Both the position numbers and the translations under genes were made by a program. The notes under the pieces were generated by a model, which saw only the letters and a list, made by a program, of their open reading frames with translations, was not told the DNA's origin and did no database searches. Shown here one piece after another: positions 32,271 to 45,010 of a DNA stretch of 64,000 bases. The stretch is from NCBI GenBank assembly GCA_036873135.1, contig JAPTYO010000013.1:21325901-21389900 (forward strand), in the 5' to 3' direction. This DNA comes from Clarkia xantiana subsp. parviflora. Lineage: Eukaryota > Streptophyta > Magnoliopsida > Myrtales > Onagraceae. Every line of letters begins with the position of its first letter. Position 1 is the stretch's first letter.

Positions 32271-34287
32271 TGAATGCGTTAGTGAATGGCATGGTAAATG
32301 ATGATGGAAACGTCCTCATAATAAATCCAGTGGGAGGGCTCACTCCCCCTCACATAATCATCACTAAATGTTAATGCGAATCAAGTCGGACCTGATAATC
32401 ATAATGCTGAACCATTGGATGAAAATCCAATAGTCGTCGCAACTGCCCATTATTCCTAGTGGGAGGAAATGACTAACTTGATTCCAGATCCTAGTGATCA
32501 AGGAATAAATCTCGGAGATAAAATCCCGAGACCAAAAGGTCATCCTGAGAAAGTTGCAGACCAATGTTCGGGCACCGCCTTTGTTCCCAGTGGGAGTAAT
32601 GCTCCGAGAAGAAGCATTATTCCGAGTGGGAGTAACGATCAGACTTAAGATGAGATTATTGAGCCTAGACTTAGTCTAAGGCAACAAACTTCTTTTAAGA
32701 AGTATCCCATCAAGTGAGACATTCGTTCACAAACCAGTGACAGTTCGGCAAGCATCGGAAGAACCTCAAACATTGGAATGAAGGAAAACAATGGAGGTTG
32801 AAAATGCCTAAATTAGAACGAATTCGGTTTTGGTCTTCAGTTGATTTACCTGCTAACCACAGAGCTAGAAAGTGAAATTTTATAAATCACTACTAATGAA
32901 AAATTTGAGTGGTGCAAAACTCGAACGATTGCGAAAGGATATACCCAAATTCACGAAGAGTACTTTGATGAAACATACTCACCAATTGTTCGTTACACCA
33001 CAGTTAGGGCCAACCTTGCCCTTATTGCAAGCCTCGACGCGAGCCTGCATCAAATGAATGTTAAAGACCGCATTTCTCCATGGAAACCTGGAGGAAGAGA
33101 TCTATATGGAGCACCCAGAGGGTTTTATTACTCCTGGAAAAGAACATAAAGTTTGCAAACTCCAAAAGATCTAATTACGGTCTTAAACAATCATCACGGC
33201 AATGGTATCGCAGATTCCACGAGAAAATCGTCGGAAACGGATTTGTGAATCTTCACGAGGATCCCTGCGTTAACACCAAGACCTCCGGTTCTAAATATGT
33301 CATCATAACCTTATACGTAGATGACAGACTCATTGCTGCAAATGATGTGAGTTTCATGAACAAATCAAAGTCTTGGTTATCATCGGCATTTGAGATGAAT
33401 GACATGGGAGAGGCCACGTACATCTTAGGCATTAAAATTGCCCGAGATCGTGCCGCCCGGAGATTGTGTCTATCTCAAGAATCATATATCAACAAACTGT
33501 TGAAAAGATTCAGAATGCTCGATGCTAAACCCGTGGATACGCCGGTTGTGTTCGGGTGCGCGCTGTCAAAGCGTGATGCCCGAAGAACCAGCAGGAGCGT
33601 TAACAGATGAAGAATGCAGAGTATCTAAGCATGGTAGGAAGTTTAATGTATGCCATGCTATGTACTCGGCTAGACATCTGTTACGCAGTGGGCCTAGTAG
33701 CAAGATTCCAATCGGATCCTGGCTATCAACATTTAAAGGTCGTAAAACGAATTATAAGATATCTGAAAGGTACTGCCGACTATGTTCTGTTCTATAAGGG
33801 CAGGCAAATCGAATTGACTGGTTATAGTGACGCCGACCACGGTGGCGATCCGGACGATCGTAAGTCCACCACAGGGGGAGTTTTCTTTCTTGCTGATGCT
33901 GCCATATCATGGGTAAGCAAGAAGCAATCATGTGTCGCGCTATCCACTATGGAATCAGAATTCATTGCTCTTTCTAAAAACGCACAAGAAGCAGTCTGGC
34001 TGAAAAGGCTTCTTGCTGCATTAATTGGCACTGACAAGAAGAGCAAACCTGTGAGGGTATACTCCGACAGTTAGGCAGCCATTGCAGCAGTTAAGAATCC
34101 AAAGTACCATAGTAAAACCAAACACATTGATGTGAAATTCAATTATGCCAAATCAGTTGTAGAAGACAATATAATCGCTTTAGAATACTTGCCCACAGGC
34201 AATATGGTCGCAGACCCATTAACTAAGCCATTACGTAGAGAAATTTTCGAAAAGCACGTAAAACTGCTTGGATTACGTAGGGCTTGA
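32271..34287 (+). pseudogene. RT and RNase H remnant of C1
   Basis: Plus-strand remnant homologous to 36461-38400 of C2. The linker (32300-32870) and N-terminal RT are degraded. From 33061 the RT is recognisable: catalytic LYVDDRLIAANDV (about 33312-33350), then ATYILGIKIARDRAARRLCLSQESYINKLLKRF. RNase H follows with DADHGGDPDDRKSTTGG (about 33829-33880), LSTMESEFIALS and YSDS, where a TAG at 34072-34074 interrupts the frame. The tail TKHIDVKFNYAK...PLRREIF...GLRRA ends at TGA 34285-34287. A frameshift separates 33080-33610 from 33607-34074. Inactive. Confidence 0.88.
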
Positions 34288-34728
34288 TAAGTGGCTTGTA
34301 TGAGTGATGACATTTTGTCATTTGAAATAATATTTCGATTGAATAAAAAAATTGCAAATTGAGTATATGATCTATCGACGTCATAATGATAAATAACATC
34401 GGATTTTTCGGTCTATAAACTAAGTCGTAGGAAGAAGTAAAACTCTTCCACCAAAATTATGTCGAATGTGAACCTTGCCTCGTCACACAGCCACGGTCAT
34501 CTTGTAGGAGAGGGGAACCTCTACGACATCAAGACTGGCTAAGAACCACGGGGATAAACCTGGTTAAACGAAATGATAACTTGGTCACGCTTAAAGCATG
34601 ACTTAGTCTTCGTTTTGTAAATGCGCCGGTCGCACGGCAAACCTCGTATGAACGATTCGAAGACGGAGACAATGACTGAAGACTGAAATGTTGATGCTAT
34701 TGGATGACAATACATTGACAGGCACCCT
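34288..34728 (+). other. C1 3' untranslated region
   Basis: Non-coding segment after RNase H. It aligns in inverted orientation with parts of 35300-36460 in C2. It ends with ACCCT (34724-34728), the left target duplication of C2. Confidence 0.7.
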
Positions 34729-35293
34729 TGTTAGATTACGGGGACGTAATACTACAAAATGCTAAACGTGTACTAGTAAGTAATCTAATTACGCAGCGTA
34801 ATAATGTACACATACCTCAATAGCTTTCCTGCCCAAGAACATTGTGGAGGGAGTTCTGACCCTCCGGTCGGAACCCGTACAAGTTCTTCGTGAGAAGAAG
34901 TCCTACGCGGTATAAGCTCCGCAGCAAAACCTTTGATTGATTCTTCAACGGGGACAGAACCTCGAACTGATGTACACCGAAAATCTCAACAAAGGGTGAG
35001 AGGGTTTCTATCAAGTTCCTCAATAGAGGGACTTCTTAATTTGATTGATGTATTAAACCGACCCCTTATATATAGCATTGGTGGAGTGGACAAAAGTCCA
35101 CTCCATCCAATGTGGTACATGGTTCGGCCGAACCATGTTAATTAAGGGGGAGGCCCAATTTTGGGCCTCTCATGTCAATTAGGGATTGGATCTGGCCCAA
35201 TTCACCTAATGTGACAATTACCTAATTAACTTAGGTAATTTCCTTAACATTGACGGGCTACCAATTACGGCGCCACGTCAGCACATACTAACA
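34729..35293 (-). repeat. 3' LTR of C2 (565 bp)
   Basis: Plus-strand ends TGTTAGATTACGG ... ACATACTAACA, the reverse of the C1 LTR. The adjacent minus-strand GGCGAGTGGGAGT (35294-35306) is the polypurine-like tract before the LTR. Confidence 0.94.
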
Positions 35294-36460
35294 ACTCCCA
35301 CTCGCCGGAATGGGAGGGTGCCTGTCAATGTATTGTCATCCAATAGCATCAACATTTCAGTCGTTACTCATTGTCTCCGAATAGTTCATACGAGGTTTTC
35401 TGTGCGACCGGCGGATACGACGGGCATCGTGCTACTCCTCTGTTAGGAGTGTTGTAGCGCCCGCAGAACGTGCCTAACCGCCGCACCGAGAATTCGGGGG
35501 GGGGGGGGAGGGGAGGTCTTTGATTCCCTTTCGTAAATCAATCCTGTAAAAAAAAAATATGTACCGCACTGTATCCTCTGTCATCTGATAATTCTCCAAT
35601 TGCCCAGTTTTCCACATAGGAATACTTCTCCAGGGCATCCGTACAAGTGTTGACAACCTTCAACTAATATTCGGGTTGTGGCCACCTAGTGAACACAAGA
35701 GTCGGTGAATTATAGGTGAACATGACCATCCCCATAGCTTATACCCTTAGTCTAACTCAACTGGTTTCCAAGACGTGGTCACTTGGCCGTTTTCTTTGGC
35801 TCTACGCTCGTACACCGGGAAGCGGACATTGAGCTAGACCTTAGGTATAAATTCTGTCCGCGAGGATACTTTGGGTGCCTCTTCATAAGACACCCGGGAT
35901 CAATCACACGCTTAGGGTGAAGAAGTATGCGCCCTTTTAATCACAAGGATTCTAGCTAGCACAACCGAGCATGACCCCGTGGTCGAACATGGCACGCGTA
36001 GTATGAAGCACGCGTCCATAGCACACCTGGACAAGCCAGGGGTGGGATATGTCAAAAATGCTATCGCAAATTCTTTCATCTGGCCCTGAATGCGATTTTA
36101 ATGATGGACAGTGTCCAATACGGCGATTTACAAAACGAAGACTAAGTCATGCTTTAAGCGTGACCAAGTTATCGTTTCGTTTAACCAGGTTTATCCCTCT
36201 GGTTCTTAGCAAATCTTGTTGTGGTAGAGGTTCCCCTCTCCTACAAGATAACCATGCATGTGTGACGAGGCAAGGTTCACATTCGACATAATTTTGGTGG
36301 AAGAGTTTTACTTCTTCCTACGACTTAGTTTATAGACTGAAAAATTCGATGTTATTTATCATTATGACGTCGATAGATAATATACTCAATTTGCAATTCT
36401 TTTATTCAATCGAAATATTATTTCAAATGTCAAAATGCCATCACTCATACAAGCCACTTA
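35294..36460 (-). other. C2 3' untranslated region with an extra ~0.7 kb segment
   Basis: Compared with C1 (34288-34728), homologous ends at 35330-35410 and 36120-36460 flank about 700 bp not seen in C1. That extra segment contains a 13 bp G run (35496-35508). No ORF is credible. Confidence 0.5.
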
Positions 36461-38273
36461 TCAAGCCCTACGTAATCCAAGCAGTTTTACGTGCTTTTCG
36501 AAAATTTCTCTACGTAATGGCTTAGTTAATGGGTCTGCGACCATATTGTCTTTGGGCAAGTATTCACAAGCGATTGTATTTCACATCAATGTGTTTGGTC
36601 CTACTATGGTACTTTGGATTCTTAACTGCTGCAATGGCTGCCTTACTGTCGGAGTATACCCACACAGGTTTGCTCTTCTTGTCAGTGTCAATTAATGCAG
36701 TAAGATGCCTTTTCAGCCAGACTACTTCTTGTGCGTTTTTAGAAAGGGCAACGAATTCTGATTCCATAGTAGAAAGCGCGACACGTGATTGCTTCTTGCT
36801 TACCCATGATATGGCAACATCAGGAAGGAGGAAAACTCCCCCTGTGGTGGACTTACGATCGTCCGGATCGCCACCGTGGTCGGGGTCACTATAACTAGTC
36901 AATTCGATTTGCCTGCCCTTATAGCACAGAAAATAGTCGGCAGTACCTTTCAGATATCTTATAATTTGTTTTACGGCCTTTAAATGTTGATAGCCAGGAT
37001 CTGATTGGAATCTCGCTACTAGGCCCACAACGTAACAGATGTCTGGCCGAGTACATAGCATGGCGTACATTAAACTTCCTACCATGCTTAGATACTCTGC
37101 ATTCTTCATCTGTTCACGCTCCTGCTGGTTCTTCGGTCCATCAAGCTTTGACAGCGCGCACCCGAACACAACCGGCGTATCCACGAGTTTAGCATCGATC
37201 ATTATAAATCTTTTCAACAGTTTAATGATATATGATTCTTGAGATAGACACAATCTCCGGGCAGCACGATCTCGGGCAATTTTAATGCCTAAGATGTATG
37301 TGGCCTCTCCTATGTCTTTCATCTCAAATGCCGGTGATAACTAGGACTTTGATTTGTTCACGAAACTCACATCGTTTGCAGCAATGAGTATGTCGTCTAC
37401 GTATAAGGTTATGATGACATATTTAGACCCGGAGGTCTTGGTGTAAACGCAGGGATCCTTGTGAAGATTCACAAATCTGTTTCCGACGATTTCCTCGTGG
37501 AATCCACGATACCATTGCCGAGACGATTGTTTAAGACCGTAAATAGATCTTTGGAGTTTGCAAACTTTACGTTCTTTGCCAGGAGTAATAAAACCCTCTG
37601 GCTGCTCCATATAGATCTCTTCCTCCAGGTTTCCATGGAGGAATGCGGTCTTAACATCCATTTTGTGCAACTCTAGATCGAGACATGCAACAAGGGCAAG
37701 GATGGACCTAACTGTGGTATAACGCACAGTCGGCGAGTATGCTTCATCAAAGTCCACTTCGTGAATTTGGGTATATCCTTTCGCAATCAATCGAGCTTTG
37801 TATCGCTCGACTTCTCCATCAGCAGTGAGTTTGAGTTCCAAAACCCACTTTGCTCCTTTTGCTCTGCGGTTAGCAGGTAAATCAACTAAAGAACATACCG
37901 AATTAGCTTTCATAGAGGCGATTTCTTCTTCCATTGCTTTTCGACATTCTTTTGCTTGAGGTCCTTCCATCGCTTGTTTAACCGTTACCGGTTCATCAAC
38001 AGACGTGAGAGTGAAAATCTCGCCTCTCTCAATGGGATACTTCTTGGGAGAAGTCTGTTGCCTTTGGCTGCGTGCAGGCTTATTTTTCCCATTTTGAGTC
38101 TGATCTATACTCCCACTGGAAATAATGCTTCTTATCGGAGCACTGCTCCCACTGGGAATAATGGTAGTACTAGAGCTTTGAGCAACAACTTTCCTAGGAC
38201 AACCTATTCGTCTCGGGATTTCACCTCTGAGATTAGTTCTTTGATCGCTAGGACATGGAACCGAAGTGATCAA
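36461..38273 (-). pseudogene. RT and RNase H of C2
   Basis: Frame 38273-37341 holds copia [69 protein letters not shown] and catalytic LYVDDILIAAND. A Trp codon (TGG in C1) is TAG here at 37341-37343, ending the frame. The next piece, 37322-36564, is RNase H with DPDHGGDPDDRKSTTGG, LSTMESEFVALS, YSDSKAAIAAV and TKHIDVKYN. A further frame break at 36564 precedes the shared C-terminus, whose stop codon lies at 36461. One nonsense change plus one frame break separate it from an intact RT-RH. Confidence 0.92.
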
Positions 38274-38750
38274 TCTGCTCCCATTTGGAATTATGGGAAC
38301 AATAGGTAGTTTTGTGACATGATTATCGGTTTCTACTTGATTCTCATTCCCAGCAATAGTGATTTGTGTTAGGGGGAGTGAGCCCTCCCACTGGATTTAT
38401 TATGGGGATTATATCCTCATTAACCGAATCACTTGTTGCTATGTCGAAGAAAATGGGACCTAAGAATCATTGTCATCTTGTTCTAGTTCGATCAAGACTT
38501 CGTCTCTTTTTATTTCTCGAAGCGATGGAAATTCGTTCTCAAGAAAAATGACGTCTCTAGACTCATGTTCGTACACGTTACCGTTCTCAAGGGCTGACAC
38601 AAATACGTAACCTTTTGAGTTCTCAGAGTATCTGATGAAGATACTTTTGAGTCATCTGGGACCTAACTTGCCAAAACGGCTGTCAGTTGTATGTGTGTAA
38701 GCCGCGCACCCCCAAGGTCGCAGCTTGGTGAGATTTAACTCTCAACCAGA

Positions 38751-39656
38751 CTAGAGTTCATACGGTGTTGTGTTAACTGCTTTTGATGTGACATAGTTTA
38801 CTACATGAGTAGCAGCAAGCAACGCATCTCCCCAATAAGAGATTGGTAATTGTGCTTGTGACATCATGGTTCTTACCATATCAAGGAGAGTTCGATTACG
38901 ACGTTCAGCCACACCATTTTGCTGTGGTGTGTTGGGGATCGTCGTTTGACGGGCGATCGCACTTTCTTTGCACAACTTATCAAACTCATTAGGGAGATAT
39001 TCTCCACCTCTATCGGTGCGTAGGGTTTTAAACTTTCTCTCCTATTGATTCCCTACGAGCTTTAGAAAGCTTTTGAAGCAATCTATTGCTTCCGATTTAC
39101 GAGTAATCAAATGAGTAAACCCGAATCGGGTGTAGTCGTCGATGAAAGTTACGAAGTATCGCTTTCTATTTCTAGCAGTTACGTTCATTGGTCCACATAC
39201 GTCTGAATGGATTATTTGCAATGGAAATTCAGCTCGTTTTGCTTCACCGAATGGCTTGCGGGTGGATTTTCCAGCTAGACAGTGATGACAAGTGTGTTTT
39301 ACCACATTGTTTGTTCCGGGCAAAAGCCCTCGTTTTGCTAACAATTGAACTCTGTCGTAGCCTATATGTCCAAGCCGCGAATGCCATCCGGTCGCGTCTG
39401 TTTCTACTTCTTTGGAGGACATTGCATACATTCTATATGAATTTACATTTCCATGCAAATCCATGATAAATAGACCGTTATAAGAAAAGGCATATCCAAA
39501 TAAAGTATCCCCTTTATTTATGCGAACCAAGGATCTCTCAAATGATAAAACAAAGTTCTTATTCATAAGAGCAGAAACAGAAACAACATTCCTATGGATT
39601 TTAAGAGCATAAAGGACATTTTCAAGAACTAAGGATTTGCTATTGCCCATTGGCAA
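38751..39656 (-). pseudogene. Integrase of C2
   Basis: Frame 39656-39042 has the GAG-pre-integrase zinc module WHSRLGHIG...CHHCLAGKSTRKPF and the catalytic core with Asp in IIHSDVCGPM and the FVTFIDDYTRFGF segment. After a break, frame 38975-38751 has the core end PNTPQQNGVAERRNRTLLDM with the catalytic Glu and ISYWGDALLAATHVVN. A stop and frameshift around 38976-39045 disrupt it. Between 38750 and 38274 lies the degraded linker to RT. Confidence 0.9.
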
Positions 39657-39766
39657 TTTGCAAGTCCCTATTCCTATGACTTCAACTTGTGAGTTGTCTC
39701 CAATGAATATCCTTTTAGAATCCTCCGGCTATCGTCTAAACTTGAAAAGTAGTTCTTTATCGTTGG

Positions 39767-40651
39767 CTATGTGGTCCGATGACCTGAATCAAGAATCCAA
39801 GATGGATTTGAGTCAGTTAATATGACAGTTGAGGAAACTAAAGCTTCCTCTACATAACCAAAGTCACATACCTTTCTCAGGGTGCGATTTGCTAGAACCT
39901 GCACCATCACTAATTCGGCGTGGCTAGAATTCCCGCAAACTATCTCAGATTTTAATCTGGGACTGCCTTGTTTAGGCGTAGTCAACGTTTTACTGTCGAC
40001 CGCCTGTTGTTTCTTTCCCTTGTTCCTGAATTTCCTTTTCTTACGGCCAGCTTGTCCTGCCACTTTCGGTTCTTTCGACACCGAAGTTAATCGAGTTTCT
40101 TCCATCTTGATTAGTTTCAGGACAGATGCAAGATCAAGCACGGAACTGCTAACAGTCAATATGGCCTGGGTTGCTCTCCAAGACTTCGGGACTATCCCTA
40201 TTATGGCCTGAATTTTGTGCCATTCAGCCATTTGACTGTCATCTTCCAATGGTTTGAATAAGCGAAGGAGACCGCATACTTTTTTAAGTATGCTTTTACT
40301 GTTGTTGTTCAGACAGGTTTCTAATGTTGGTATAAGTGGGTGCAGTGTAACCGCCATGCTACTTCCATATTTCAAAAAGAGAGCATCCCAGATGTCCTTT
40401 GAAGTCAGATCATCCTTTTATATGTCATAGAAATCCTGTGACATTTCAGACAGTATCATCTCCTTAGTTTTCTTGTCATCCTGCTCCCATTGAAAATGGG
40501 CGAATGCTAGATGCTTTGTTAATCCGGCTATCTGGCAATTCATGGTCATTTGAATGTGGTCAATTAGACCATGTCCTTCTAATATTGTAACGACGCGTTT
40601 GCTCCACGATTCATAATTCGTCTTAACTAATAGCTCAGATGATAATGCCAT
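39767..40651 (-). pseudogene. Gag and protease of C2
   Basis: Start ATG 40651. Frame 40651-40418 has a Gag N-terminus (YESWSKRVVTILEGHGLIDHI). It ends at an internal stop, and the frame 40375-39767 continues with a helical Gag region and a Lys/Arg-rich segment (GRKKRKFRNKGKKQQ) where a zinc knuckle is usual. The piece ends in WILDSGHRTT, the copia aspartic protease active-site motif (WILDSG). The rest of protease up to 39656 is out of frame. Inactive. Confidence 0.85.
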
Positions 40652-42080
40652 CTATTCATTGATAACAATTCAAGGTTTGGAAGACAATAACATTTTGACA
40701 GAATTGCAAACATCGGATTATCTATTAGGATGGAATACGACGAATAGTGATCCTTCAGCCACTAAACCAAACCGACTGCCAGTAAACCGAGGGAAGGGGT
40801 GTTGTGAAAGAGTTACACTACTGTCGTCTTCAATCCAATATATCAGTCTTTTGAAAACGGTTATTATTTTGCAAATTACCGGAACAGCAATTTTCAAATA
40901 AGCATACCTGATCTTGGCTTTCCCATGGCCCTTTTTGATTTTGTAAAAATTATCCGATAATTTATGCATGCATAATGCTATATCACGCCATAAACATCGA
41001 ACAAAGCAAAACAACATGCTTACGCGTCATGCATCTAATGTTCCTTAGCATACATAATTCTACATAAAGTAAATTACCAAATGCTTTTATTCATGAACAT
41101 TCTAGCATACGTGTCAAAACATGAAACTTCCGCATACATCATGCATAATTGGCGACTGTTATTTTCAGTTTTAAAAACGTTTTGAAAATATTAGGGGCTG
41201 ACTTGCAATTCATGCTTACAATCAATCATGCAAAATTTCTAGAAATGGATTCTAGGCAATTTAAATCAGCATAGCATATCTATCCTATTGCAGATAACAT
41301 ATATTTAAATCCCAGAGCTCAATGCTCGCAATTTATTATCCAGCTAGCTTGACTATGTCAAGACGACAGTTCTAATATATATGTTGCAGAAAGTAAACAA
41401 TTGCAATTCAGCCCGCTAATTTAATCAAGTCCCAAAAACATGCATATCCGAGTTCCATCCCCATAATCGTAACCAGGTATTAGGGTTTTATCCGAAAACG
41501 TGTTAAAACGTAAACCCTAAGAGCACTAATTAGGTTAACTTTTAAAGTTTGAAAACATTTTGGATTTAAAATTTGACATCCTAGTTTATTGAACATTTAA
41601 AATTTCCGAAAAATTTTAAAATTTGGTTTGGTCCAATTTAAAATCTGGTCTGAGTCGGTCTGATTTTAAAAATCCGGTTTGGTCTGAAACGGTTCAATAA
41701 AATAAGATTGTGGTTCGGTTCATCACTCGAAACCGGTTCGGTTTAGATTCACTTAATTACTTTGGTCCGACCCGACCCGATTAAGAAAACCCGGATTGGT
41801 TTAACCCATTCCGATTTTGCAAATTGGACCGGCCCGATAAACCCTTAGGGTTCGGCCGAAACATATCTTGTGGGCTAAGTAGGGTTTTAAAATCCACTAA
41901 AAACTTAACTTAGCCACCAAGAAATATTAATTATTTAAAATAATTTCCAATATTGCATATATATATATATATATATATATATTTCGGCATATATATATTA
42001 TTAATATATATAAATATTGTCAAGATTCTTTCTTTAAGATGTAAATCAATTAACAATATATATATATAATTTTCGGCCAA

Positions 42081-42151
<71 letters not shown>

Positions 42152-42770
42152 TATATAATTATTGTCAAATATATATTTAGGGATAAAATATATAGACAAT
42201 ATATCTTCTTAATCTTTTTAAGTAACCAAATCTTATCAATATATCTTTATCCCTATCTTTTAGCTAAATATATTGATAGTTTATATATTTTACTATATAA
42301 AGTGAATATTTCCCTATCTTTCCAATTTATAGATATATTGTCTCCTTTTAATAAAATTAAAATATGGTAACAAATATATCTACATGGTAGGGCCGGCCGA
42401 ATTTTACGTACTTGCACCCTAAGAAATTAAAATTTTTACCCAAAATATCCCTAGGGTTTTCGGCACAAACATGAAAAATTGGAAAAGTTGTCAAATTTTA
42501 AGATCAAACCATAACTTGATCATGAATCCAAAAATTGTTCTTTATAGAACTCATCGTGTTCTTGAATATCATGAACATCAAACTTAAATTTAAACCGAAA
42601 ATTTTGGCACCGATCTTTAGAAACGCGTATAATCCGAAAATTTTAAGCTTTTAAAGATCAAAGTCATGAAATTAGGTTTAAAAATTTCGGTGTTCATGAT
42701 GTATAAAATTCGGTTTTTATAAAATTTCAAGAACATCAGTTTATCAAAAAATTTAAGAACTCCTAACACT
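40652..42770 (-). other. C2 untranslated leader with TA microsatellites
   Basis: Non-coding 2.1 kb leader between Gag and PBS, inverted equivalent of 8276-10290. It has TA runs at 41957-41982 and 42085-42147; the latter is much longer than in C1. Confidence 0.75.
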
Positions 42771-42782
42771 GCTCTGATACCA
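42771..42782 (-). other. Primer-binding site of C2 (tRNA-Met type)
   Basis: Minus strand TGGTATCAGAGC, one base from the LTR end. Confidence 0.95.
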
Positions 42783-42783
42783 C

Positions 42784-43356
42784 TGTTAGATTACGGGGAC
42801 GTAATACTACGGAATGCTAAACGTGTACTAGTAAGTAATCTAATTACGCAGCGGAATAATGTACACATACCTCAATAGATTTCCTGCCAAAGAACGTTGT
42901 GGAGGGAGTTCTGATCCTCCGGTCGGAACCCGTACAAGTTCTTCGTGAGAAGAAGTCCTACGCGGTATAAGCTCCACAGCAAAACCTCTAATCGATTCTT
43001 CAACAGGGACAGAACCTCGGACTGATGTACACCGAAAATCTCAACTAAGGGTGAGAGGGTTTCTCTCAAGTTCCTCAATGAAGGGACTTCTTAATTTGAT
43101 TGATGTGTTAAACCCCTTAGGAGACCCCCTAAATATAGCACTGGTGGAGTGGACAAAAGTCCACTCCATCCAATGTGGTACATGGTTCGGCCGAACCATG
43201 TTAATTAAGGGGGAGGCCCAATTTTGGGCCTCCCATGTCAATTAGGGATTGGATCTGGCCCAATTCACCTAATGTGACAATTAGTTAACTAACTTAGGTA
43301 ATTTCCTTAACATTGACGGGCTACCAATTACGGCGCCACGTCACCACATGCTAACA
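42784..43356 (-). repeat. 5' LTR of C2 (573 bp)
   Basis: Plus-strand TGTTAGATTACGG ... CATGCTAACA. On the minus strand a TATA-like GCTATATTTAGG lies at about 43127-43138. Followed by ACCCT (43357-43361). Confidence 0.94.
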
Positions 43357-43382
43357 ACCCTCCCATTCCGCCGAGTGGGAGC

Positions 43383-43958
43383 TGTTAGCATGTGGTGACA
43401 TGGCGCCGTAATTGGTAGACCGTCAATGTTAAGGAAATTGCCTAATTTAATTAGGTAATTGTCACAGTAGGTGAATTGGGCCAGATCCAATCCCTAATTG
43501 ACATGGGAGGCCCAAAATTAGGCCTTCCCCTTAATTAACATGGTTCGGCCGAACCATGTATCACACTGGATGGAGTGGAATTTTGTCCACTCCACCAATG
43601 CTATATATAGGAGGTCTCCTAAGGGGTTTAACACATCAATCAAAAAAATTAAGAAGTCCCTCCATTGAGGAACATGAGAGAAACCCTCTCACCCTTAGTT
43701 GAGATTTTCGGTGTACATCAGTCCGAGGTTCTGTCCCCGTTGAAAAATCGATCAGAGGTTTTGCTGTGGAGCTTATACCGCGTAGGACTTCTTCTCACGA
43801 AGAACTTGTACGGTTCCGACCGGAGGATCAAAACTCCCTCCACAACGTTCTTGGGCAGGAAAGCTATTGAGGTATGTGTACATTATTCCACTGCGTAATT
43901 AGACTACTTACTAGTACACACTTAGCATTCCGTAGTATTACGTCCCCGTAATCCAACA
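43383..43958 (+). repeat. 3' LTR of C1 (576 bp)
   Basis: Starts TGTTAGCATGTGG and ends CGTAATCCAACA. Preceded by the short C1 remnant with the polypurine-like GAGTGGGAGC (43373-43382), followed by AAGAA (43959-43963). It lies only 26 bp from the inverted C2 5' LTR, giving a large inverted repeat across 42784-43958. Confidence 0.95.
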
Positions 43959-44275
43959 AAGAAACCATGGAAAGTGACATGAAGATGGAAGGAAATGAAG
44001 AGGAAATCATGGGAGGAGGAGTGAACTTTCATTTCACGCCTCTCAATGTTAAGGTGGACAAGATGTTCAAGGAAGTGTTTGTCAAGGAGATACCACCATA
44101 CAAGGGAGAAAGAAGAGCCTTCGTTGGAAAAGATACCAAGGGATGGTGTGACTACCATGAGACTTGGGGGCTTACGACAAAAAATTGCCTGGTGTTGAAA
44201 ATTGAAATTGAAGACATGATCCACAAAGGAGAACTCAAGGACTACACAACTCTTGAAACAGACAAGCGCAATTGA
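43959..44275 (+). pseudogene. Gag' C-terminal part of A
   Basis: Continuation of the A coding region after C1. It contains GGGVNFHFTPLNVKVDKMF and the zinc-knuckle-like GWCDYHETWGLTTKNC (about 44143-44190), with an LKIEIEDMIHKGELKDY tail and a stop at 44273-44275. It aligns with the last 110 codons of the B ORF, showing the same end of the polyprotein without RT. The second zinc motif has Leu where His is expected (GLTT instead of GHQT). Confidence 0.88.
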
Positions 44276-44539
44276 AATGCCACCCCAAACAACAAAAACC
44301 ATATCCTTGGATTTATCTTTCGTCAGAAGCATATCTATCTCTCTAGTTTCTCATAAAGACTTATCCTAGTGTTTCAATTTATGCATTCAGAAACTCTTTC
44401 CAAAAGGATGTCTTAGGACTCCATCCGCATGCTTTTTTGTAAATAACGCATGCATGCATCAAGATAAATGAAGGTTTATTCCGATACTTACAAGTTCAGA
44501 TGACACTATCACTTGGCAAACCTTACTCAGATATGACAA
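44276..44539. other. A spacer after Gag'
   Basis: AT-rich untranslated spacer; no ORF or motif recognised. Confidence 0.5.
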
Positions 44540-45010
44540 CCAAGTGTATGTCACTTTTGACGCCACTAAGAGCGTATTATGAAAGTAGTTCATACACTGC
44601 GATCCCACTTCGCTCTCTCCAGGAGCCTATCCTACGATCTGTGCCTTCCAGGAGCCTATTTTGTGAACAGTTTTCAACGCCCACAAGAGCGTATCTTGAA
44701 AGCAGTTTATACATTGCGACCACATTCTGTGCCTTCCAGGAGCCTATCCTGCGATTTGTGCCTTCCAGGAGCCTATCTTTCGAATAATTTTCGATGCCCA
44801 CAAGAGCGTATCTTGAAAGCAGTTCATACACTGTGACCACATACTGCGCTTTCTAGGAGCCCATCCTGTGATCCGGCTATCCAGGAGCCTATCCTGTGAA
44901 TAGTTTTCGACGCCCCCAAGAGCGTATCTTGTGACCACATAACCAGTTTCAAAAGATATACTATGAAAAACAATCTTAAGTACACCCGGGAATATATCCC
45001 GCGCACACAC
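44540..45010. repeat. Tandem minisatellite of A
   Basis: Direct repeats with the core CCCACAAGAGCGTATCTTGA, alternating with TGTGCCTTCCAGGAGCCTATC modules, unit about 45-70 bp, degenerated. Related to the 27000-27640 array of B, and in the same position between Gag' and the antisense gene. Confidence 0.85.

Larger units (their letters stand above)
34729..43356 (-). mobile_element. Element C2: Ty1/copia retrotransposon inserted in C1
   Basis: Minus-strand element of 8,628 bp, same family as C1, with a perfect TSD ACCCT (34724-34728 and 43357-43361). The 3' LTR is 34729-35293 and the 5' LTR 42784-43356; the PBS is 42771-42782. Gag, protease, integrase, RT and RNase H are recognisable in the normal copia order on the minus strand, but broken. 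The insertion point is about 20 bp upstream of the 3' LTR of C1, in the polypurine-tract region. Confidence 0.95.
7686..43958 (+). mobile_element. Element C1: Ty1/copia retrotransposon (interrupted by B and C2)
   Basis: Plus-strand element with LTRs at 7686-8262 and 43383-43958, a tRNA-Met-type PBS at 8264-8275, RT and RNase H remnants at 32872-34287 and a polypurine-like GAGTGGGAGC directly before the 3' LTR. The TSD AAGAA flanks it perfectly (7681-7685 and 43959-43963). B (11215-31146) and C2 (34729-43356) are inserted in its interior. Element length without the insertions is about 7.7 kb. Confidence 0.93.
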
